A DNA stretch of 64,000 bases from Allocoprococcus sp004560705 (lineage in GTDB: Bacteria; Bacillota; Clostridia; Lachnospirales; Lachnospiraceae), in the NCBI RefSeq assembly GCF_052065755.1, contig NZ_JBQHTK010000009.1, positions 17,560-81,559 on the forward strand, given 5' to 3'. Position numbers and translations under genes: made by a program. The notes under the pieces are model-generated. The model was not told the DNA's origin. It was given only the letters and a program-made list of their open reading frames with translations, and made no database searches. Of the stretch, positions 58,667 to 64,000 are shown in pieces; position 1 is the first letter of the stretch; each line of letters begins with the position of its first letter.

Positions 58667-60271
58667 GCATTGACCTCCCTTTTCGTGTATAATGAGTTCA
58701 CCACAAATCCATTACCTCGAAAGGAGCCAATGCTCATGGACATTATACAATACTTACTCTCAATTATTCAATATCTTTACCAGCAAAACTGCTGGCTTCT
58801 CAACTTTATCTGCAGATACATTCCTCTTAAGCAATGGGCTTTTGATGATTCCCATTCTCCCAAATACCAAAAGTTCAAGATTGATGAACTCCCTCTGATC
58901 ACCGACTTCCGCCAGGACTGGACTTACAAGGATCTAATCCCTTACCACGAAAAACGTTATGGTAAGAAGATTCGCCCTGTCATCCGCCGATCAGAATGTA
59001 ATATTCCTGATGACTGCACCTGCCCCCGCTGCAATGCACCGAAACCATTCCTATACAAAAACAACGGTTCCAAAGGTCAGCTGCTCTGTAAGGTCTGCGA
59101 TGCAAGGTTCTCCCCGGATGCAAGTCGATTCTCCTCTGTGAAACTACGCTGTCCGCACTGTGGCAATACTCTAGTCCCAAAGAAAGACCGCAAGCACTTT
59201 ATCGTCCATAAGTGTGTCAATCCCAAATGCCCTTACTATCTCCACAACCTCAAAAAAGTGGATAAGGAAGATCTAAAAGAGGATTACGGCAAAAATAAAT
59301 ATAAGCTCCACTATATCTACCGTGAGTTCACGATGGATTTTTTCAGCATGGATTTGTCTACCCTGCCAAAGAATGCCTCTTCCTTGAAATTCAGCAAGCA
59401 CAACGCGCATGTCATGTCCTTATGTCTGACTCTTCATGTTAACCCCGGTCTTTCCCTGCGCAAAACTTCTCAGGCTCTCAAAGACCTATATAACATCAGC
59501 ATCTCCCATCAGCAGATCGCCAACTACTGCAAGACTGCCGCCGTCTGCATCAAACCTTTTGTTGATCAGTATCCCTACGAAAAGGGGGATGTGTTCACAG
59601 CTGACGAAACCTACATAAAAATCCGTGGTATCAAGACCTACATCTGGCTCATCATGAATGCCGCCACCCGATCCATCATCGGCTACCAGGTTTCTGACAA
59701 TCGTGGTGCCGGTCCCTGCATCCTCGCCATGCGTATGGCTTTTCAGGGGCTTGCAAAGCTTCCGGAAAACTTTAAATTTATCGCTGACGGATACAGCGCC
59801 TACCCACTTGCCGCAATGGAATTCGGAAAGAAGTTCGGAAAAGACTTTACATTCAAAATCACTCAGGTTATTGGACTTACCAACGACGATGCTGTTTCTA
59901 CAGAACACCGACCATTCAAACAAATGATTGAACGGCTGAACCGCACCTATAAGGCTTCTTATCGTCACACAAATGGTTTTGACAACATCGACGGTGCCAA
60001 CTACGACCTTGCTCTCTGGGTTGCTTACTATAACTTCCTTCGTCCGCACAAACACAATAAATACAAAGTTCTAAACGAAGTGGATCTGTTGCAAGGTGCT
60101 GACAACATGCCAGGTAAGTGGCAGCTTCTCATCTTCCTTGGCCAGCAGACCATCCTGAAACAACAACACGGTGAAGCCGTTAACTGTTCTTAGATTCCGA
60201 GCCGGAAGGAAAAACAGCCACCGGAAGCCCTGCTTCCGGCTTTGCCCTTGATGGCACACCAAAACAATGCT
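58664..60271 (+). mobile_element. Insertion sequence with DDE transposase (ends approximate)
   Basis: The element begins where the GH3 frame breaks (AGCATTG near 58664) and may end at CAATGCT near 60265-60271. Only 7 bp of terminal complementarity is seen, so the limits are provisional. No target duplication could be recognised. Confidence 0.5.
58730..60193 (+). CDS. DDE transposase (IS6/rve-like)
   Basis: A protein of about 487 residues from ATG 58730 (AAAGGAG upstream). Two zinc-ribbon-like regions (CPRCNAPKPFLY...CKVC and CPHCGNTLV...CVNPKC) are followed by a helical DNA-binding part and an RNase-H-like core: FTADETYIKIRG (first Asp), FIADGYSAYPLA (second Asp), EHRPFKQMIERLNRTYK (Glu). 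It appears complete and could be active. Confidence 0.88.
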   Translation: MLMDIIQYLLSIIQYLYQQNCWLLNFICRYIPLKQWAFDDSHSPKYQKFKIDELPLITDFRQDWTYKDLIPYHEKRYGKKIRPVIRRSECNIPDDCTCPRCNAPKPFLYKNNGSKGQLLCKVCDARFSPDASRFSSVKLRCPHCGNTLVPKKDRKHFIVHKCVNPKCPYYLHNLKKVDKEDLKEDYGKNKYKLHYIYREFTMDFFSMDLSTLPKNASSLKFSKHNAHVMSLCLTLHVNPGLSLRKTSQALKDLYNISISHQQIANYCKTAAVCIKPFVDQYPYEKGDVFTADETYIKIRGIKTYIWLIMNAATRSIIGYQVSDNRGAGPCILAMRMAFQGLAKLPENFKFIADGYSAYPLAAMEFGKKFGKDFTFKITQVIGLTNDDAVSTEHRPFKQMIERLNRTYKASYRHTNGFDNIDGANYDLALWVAYYNFLRPHKHNKYKVLNEVDLLQGADNMPGKWQLLIFLGQQTILKQQHGEAVNCS

Positions 60272-60366
60272 ACAATGCTGTGAATCAGACGGAGAAAACT
60301 AACTGTTCTTGAGTTCTTCGCCGTCGGTAGGACGTTCAGAGCATTGTTTTGGTGCGCCGTCAAGGG
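60245..60366. repeat. 27-bp imperfect inverted repeat
   Basis: CCCTTGATGGCACACCAAAA then CAATGCT (60245-60271) and AGCATTGTTTTGGTGCGCCG then TCAAGGG (60340-60366) are complementary with two mismatches. They enclose about 70 bp. A short unit TAACTGTTCTT recurs inside and at the transposase end. Confidence 0.65.
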
Positions 60367-60442
60367 TGGCGTACACTACCAATCACTAACATATCTGCAA
60401 TTTTCAAGGTTCATCTGAGCCTATTTTTATTACTCAGTTTTT

Positions 60443-60649
60443 TCATAGATTACTTGACACTACCATTAATTGATCCAGAGAAAGGCCAAACACTCTGGAA
60501 ATCGTAATGATCATTTCCAGATCGGGAAGATTCTTATTGTTCTCCCAGTTTGAGACGGCCTGCCTGGATACATTCAGCTTTGCCGCCATCTGCTCCTGTG
60601 TCAGTTTGGCGTCTTTCCGAATCTGTCTGATCTGTTTCCCGAAATCCAT
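60443..60649 (-). pseudogene. XRE regulator, truncated
   Basis: 68 residues: MDFGKQIRQIRKDAKLTQEQ, MAAKLNVSRQAVSNWENNKN and FGLSLDQLMV. Such proteins usually continue past 'LDQLI' into a longer region. Here it breaks after VVSSNL at sequence reading GTGTCAAGTAATC, which has the look of an insertion-sequence border. The HTH itself is intact. Confidence 0.55.
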
Positions 60650-60777
60650 CGTTCTTCCTCCTCTCTACGTTTCAATCTTACCCTTTGGCGTACCGTTTTA
60701 TCAAGTAAGCCACTCTTGCATCGCCGATTTCCGGCGCTTTCGTCACTTGCGTGGTTCCTCAATCCGTATAAATACAG

Positions 60778-61119
60778 CTAAACCATTCTGCCCTGAATCC
60801 TCTCCACCAACTTCTTATAATAACACTGTACTCTTTTAGCAAAATTCCTCTTCCCATCATTTCTCTTCAACTCTCTATTCCCACACAGCATATCATCGAT
60901 CGGCACCTGCAGTAGTTCACTCAGCGCATAAAGATTATCGATGGTGGGCATACTGCTGCCATCCAGCCAGTGATAGACACTCTGCGCACTGCCAAGTCCA
61001 AGGTATTCCTTAACATTTTTCACATTCAATCCTCTTTTTTTCATAAGAGCCTTGATTCTTCTTCCTGTTTTTACTTTATCTATTGTTGGATATGAATACA
61101 AATATGTCCCTCTTTTCAT
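60778..61119 (-). CDS. XRE-family regulator
   Basis: A 113-residue protein. HTH at 18-75: KTGRRIKALMKKRGLNVKNV, GSAQSVYHWLDGSSMPTIDN and ELLQVPIDDMLCG. Similar in form to 54331-54660. It lies upstream of the truncated XRE gene; targets unknown. Confidence 0.8.
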   Translation of the reverse strand: MKRGTYLYSYPTIDKVKTGRRIKALMKKRGLNVKNVKEYLGLGSAQSVYHWLDGSSMPTIDNLYALSELLQVPIDDMLCGNRELKRNDGKRNFAKRVQCYYKKLVERIQGRMV

Positions 61120-61131
61120 TGAACTTATCGT

Positions 61132-61980
61132 TTAAATGTCAAAGCAAACTTCTTTTATCTTCTCCAGATTCTTCACCGTCTCATCGTATCCATACTGATA
61201 GATCCTGTCGATTTTCTCCAGATCTTTTTCAAATGAATCAATCTGTACTTCTTTCGTCGGCCTTAAGATCACGGCTCTTCCTTCCCGCTCCAGCTTCTCG
61301 CAGTAGGCAACCGTCTCATTATACATCATGTGCCTTGTCATCAGCGGACGCACCAGTTTAGGGAACTTCTTGCGGAGCGCCTTCGCTGCCGCGACATTCG
61401 CCTTTGACAGTGTTTTTATATATCCTTTCGGCCTTGTAAGAACGATCAGCATCTTCGGATGTCCGTCCGCCTCCGCCTTGCGCACCGGAATCGGATCACA
61501 GATCCCGCCGTCATAATACTTCTTCCCATTCAGTTCAATTGCCGGGAACACGAACGGGATCGCGCAAGTTGCCTTGAGCATGCCACAGGTCTCTTCCAGA
61601 TCTTTTCCATCCAGATATTCCGCTTCCCCGGTTTCGGCATTCGTAACGCCCACACGCACTTCTGTCGGATTGTTCCGGTAAGTCTCCCAATCAAACGGAT
61701 AAATCTCTTTCGGTATGGTCTCATATGCATACTTCAGGCCAAACAGGCTTCTGTCCGTCAGGTAATTCCGAAGCCCCACATACCGTTTGTCATGTCGGTG
61801 ATTCATCAGAATATGATAGTTTCTCTTTTTCTGCTTTGAAACATACGAAACTCCATCGGTGATCCCCGCCGAAACTCCAATTACATAATCAAAATTTACA
61901 TCGTTATCCAACAGTGCATCCATGACACCGCAGGAAAATATAGGTCGGAAGGTTCCCCCTTCCAGTATCAGTGCGTTCAT
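61132..61980 (-). CDS. Patatin-like phospholipase
   Basis: A 282-residue protein. NALILEGGTFRPIFSCGVMD (oxyanion loop, G-G-x-x-R-x), nucleophile Ser in VIGVSAGITDG, catalytic Asp in YYDGGICDPIPV. The family hydrolyses acyl esters of lipids. No signal peptide, so it is cytosolic or membrane-associated. It is 12 nt upstream of the XRE gene on the same strand and may be cotranscribed. Confidence 0.92.
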   Translation of the reverse strand: MNALILEGGTFRPIFSCGVMDALLDNDVNFDYVIGVSAGITDGVSYVSKQKKRNYHILMNHRHDKRYVGLRNYLTDRSLFGLKYAYETIPKEIYPFDWETYRNNPTEVRVGVTNAETGEAEYLDGKDLEETCGMLKATCAIPFVFPAIELNGKKYYDGGICDPIPVRKAEADGHPKMLIVLTRPKGYIKTLSKANVAAAKALRKKFPKLVRPLMTRHMMYNETVAYCEKLEREGRAVILRPTKEVQIDSFEKDLEKIDRIYQYGYDETVKNLEKIKEVCFDI

Positions 61981-62285
61981 TTTCTGTCATTTCTCCTTCG
62001 TTATAGCCGAGCAGCTATTTCTTAGCCCCTCTGCCCTTCCTTATTTCAAGATAAATTGTCTATTCTCCACTTCTTCAACCGGGTCATACTGGTCTAGCGA
62101 ACGATCCATAATCAGATTAACTGCCAGTGAAATACACAAGACTCGCCGTCCTACTTGAACAGTATAACATTTATAAAACATAATAAAAACAAAATTTCTG
62201 TGAAATCTTTTCGGACTGACACACATATTTCCTCTGTGAAAGACATATTCTGTAACAGCCTACAGCAAAAAGGAGGTCTTTGGAA
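61981..62285. other. Gap before the amidotransferase gene
   Basis: I see no gene. The divergent promoters of patatin and the class I amidotransferase gene must lie here; AAAGGAGG at 62270-62277 is the RBS of the latter. Confidence 0.4.
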
Positions 62286-63005
62286 ATGAATCCTGTGATT
62301 GGAATTCTGACATGTGGAATGAAGGATAAACAACATTTTGTACCAGACAGCTATGTGACTGCCATCCGGCTCTCAGGCGGACTTCCCATACTGATCCCCG
62401 TATTTCCGCCGGGCTGGGATGTCACCGGTATTCTTTCACTCTGTGACGGTTTTCTTCTTCCAGGAGGCGGCGATTTCACACCACTTCTTTTCGACGAGAA
62501 TCCTCTCCCGGGTATCGGAGAAACAAACCTGGAACTGGATGTATTCCAAATTCATTTCACAGAAGAAATTTTAAAATTACGAAAACCACTATTAGGTATC
62601 TGTCGTGGTATGCAGCTTATAAATCTAGCTGCCGGAGGAACCATATATCAGGATCTCTCACTCCAGCCCGGAACTCCATTTCTGCATACGCAAACCTCGC
62701 AGAACAGAAGTGATGTCAGTCATCAGGTATTTATTGAAAAAGAAAGTCTTCTGCACACGATCACAGGAGACTCTCTTTATACCAACAGTTTTCATCATCA
62801 AAGCATACATCTGACCGGAGAAAATGTGATTGCCTGCGCACATACCTCAGACGGAACGGTAGAAGCTATAGAACTTATTGGACATCCCTTCGCCGTAGGA
62901 GTACAGTGGCATCCGGAAGCCATGTTCTTCCATTCTTCGGCCATGAGGAAATTATTTTCCTACTTTGTCCGGAAGGCGTTACAATTGGCACGTAGCCCGC
63001 AGTAA
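62286..63005 (+). CDS. Gamma-glutamyl-GABA hydrolase-like class I amidotransferase
   Basis: A 239-residue protein; ATG 62286 with AAGGAGG upstream. Nucleophile Cys in LLGICRGMQLINLAAGG; His and Glu in VGVQWHPEAMF; TNSFHHQSIHLTGENV as in PuuD. It splits gamma-glutamyl compounds. PuuD partners in putrescine use are not near, so the substrate is open. Confidence 0.88.
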   Translation: MNPVIGILTCGMKDKQHFVPDSYVTAIRLSGGLPILIPVFPPGWDVTGILSLCDGFLLPGGGDFTPLLFDENPLPGIGETNLELDVFQIHFTEEILKLRKPLLGICRGMQLINLAAGGTIYQDLSLQPGTPFLHTQTSQNRSDVSHQVFIEKESLLHTITGDSLYTNSFHHQSIHLTGENVIACAHTSDGTVEAIELIGHPFAVGVQWHPEAMFFHSSAMRKLFSYFVRKALQLARSPQ

Positions 63006-63283
63006 ATGCTAGCTACTGTGTGAAACATAATTGGAAAACATCTAATCAGTAGATAAACCTAAAAATTCCTATAGCATTTCCTAATTCTATGTGATACAAT
63101 TTCTTCAAAGCATTAAATCAGATTCTTTTATGCGTAATCATCGCATCTGAACATTCTTGAAATTTTCTAATTCATGAAATCTCGATGCTTTTATTCCCAT
63201 ACAACAGCAGAGAGGTTTCAAAGGAAACGGCTTTCGGTATTCTGTTTTTTGGCCTCCTGCACAATTTCAAAGGAGGTTATTAT

Positions 63284-63931
63284 ATGAACAAAACAGGAAA
63301 AAACGAGCTCCAAAACAGCTTCCAGACAGAAACGGTCCCTGCGGAAGCTGCGCAGGTGCAGCCCCATGCAAACCGCATCTATAAAGCCAGAATCTTCGAG
63401 ATGTTGTTTAGTGATAAGAAAGAACTGCTTGGACTTTATAATGCAACTGGAAAGACCAATTACACAGACCCAGAACTGTTGGAAATTAACACACTGGAAA
63501 ATGCAATCTATATGGCAATGCACAATGATATCTCATTTATCATTGATTCCAGATTGTCACTGTATGAGCACCAATCCACTTATAGCCCGAACCTTCCGCT
63601 TCGATATCTGATGTATATAGCAGACTTATATTCAGTTCTTACCAGGAAAGAAAATTTATACAGACATAAGGCAGTTATGATTCCTGTTCCATTTTTCGTA
63701 ATATTCTACAATGGCGAAGAGCAATTGCCTGACAGGGTTCTGCTGCCACTGTCAGACTTGTTCAAAACTCCGGAGTCGTTTCTGAACAATGAGGAATATA
63801 AAGAACTATATCCTGCACTGGAATTGAAAGCTCTTCTTTTGAACATCAATCCGGGACATAATCAGGAACTTATGAATTCTTGCAAAACGGTGACATGCTC
63901 CCACTACTTAAGCCCTAAAGCTTTGAAGTAG
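63284..63931 (+). pseudogene. Rpn-family nuclease, cut by an IS200/IS605-type end
   Basis: ATG 63284 with AAAGGAGG upstream. RIYKARIFEMLFSDKKELLG, LYNATGKTNYTDPELLEINT and DISFIIDSRLSLYEHQSTYS match the N-terminal PD-(D/E)XK part of Rpn (recombination-promoting nuclease) proteins. After LNINPGHNQELMNSC the family sequence stops and the frame runs into foreign DNA with a stop at 63929-63931. The C-terminal third is missing. Confidence 0.72.
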
Positions 63932-64000
63932 GGGCTTCTTACTCAATAACCCGATAGGGCTAAGTATCAATAAGCTATCCCCGCGTGCCCCGCGGTTCTT
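63890..64000 (-). mobile_element. Right end of an IS200/IS605-type element (partial)
   Basis: On the - strand the segment has hairpins near AGCCCCTACTTC...GTAGTGGGA (63900-63936) and AGCCCTATCGGG (63945-63962) and ends GGAGCATGTCAC. This is like the TnpB-linked right ends and omega-RNA 3' parts of Firmicutes elements. The transposase/tnpB gene would be beyond the window to the right. The exact border with the Rpn gene is near 63890. Confidence 0.55.

Noticed and set aside
59486..60055. A 189-codon - strand open frame
   Set aside because: Antisense to the DDE transposase catalytic core.
1..64000. tRNA or rRNA genes
   Set aside because: No cloverleaf with a TTCRANNC arm or rRNA signature was noticed, though no scan could be run.

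Overview
The window reads as low-GC Firmicutes DNA, most likely a gut Lachnospiraceae (class Clostridia). It carries a Tn1549-type conjugative-element backbone, a DUF554 remnant, OGG1-type glycosylase, GrpB, TraX, Rpn and class B sortase genes, and the sporulation regulator gene spoIIID with sigma-E-type promoters. Much of it is accessory DNA. I see no tRNA, rRNA or CRISPR array.

Layout. 1-2.9 kb: the end of an ArsR-type regulator, a HydE-like radical SAM gene, a rhodanese-TtcA fusion and a decayed tcdA. 2.97-16.5 kb: the regulatory, replication and integration part of an integrative conjugative element (sigma-like factor, ParMR with a candidate 11-bp-repeat centromere, class B sortase, primase, RecD2-like helicase, YqaJ nuclease, XRE regulators, DUF3173 excisionase, tyrosine integrase), ending at the 3' end of guaA. 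The relaxase and type IV secretion genes are not in the window. 16.55-23.7 kb: guaA and ordinary chromosomal genes, with two pseudogenes.

23.9-52.9 kb is the most striking part. The mother-cell regulator gene spoIIID is split. Its 3' half (23895-24043) abuts a large serine recombinase (24037-25611). A matching 5' half, with a sigma-E-like promoter and a TTG start, lies 19.2 kb away (43245-43376). Joining the two halves at a shared TACATA core restores an 85-codon SpoIIID in frame, and joining the opposite ends gives an imperfect 50-bp palindrome of the kind expected for a serine-integrase attP. A second, diverged 5' half with its own sigma-E-like promoter lies a further 9.5 kb upstream (52723-52854), so two nested excision products are possible. 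Element A (24.04-43.26 kb) carries TrlF-RloB-RloA (defence type), VapE/CHC2 replication genes, an ABC transporter with a two-component system, an unknown 468-aa protein and a three-gene XRE/HNH module. Segment B (43.27-52.74 kb) carries a nitrogenase-like HDK set with an amino-acid-type ABC transporter, a DUF169 protein and a LysR regulator.

52.9-64 kb: small regulators with clear operator pairs, TraX, an M20 amidohydrolase, then decayed metabolic genes (uxaC and GH3 fragments), a 128-bp MITE-like element, a DDE transposase, patatin, a class I glutamine amidotransferase-like hydrolase, and an Rpn-family gene cut by the right end of an IS200/IS605-type element.
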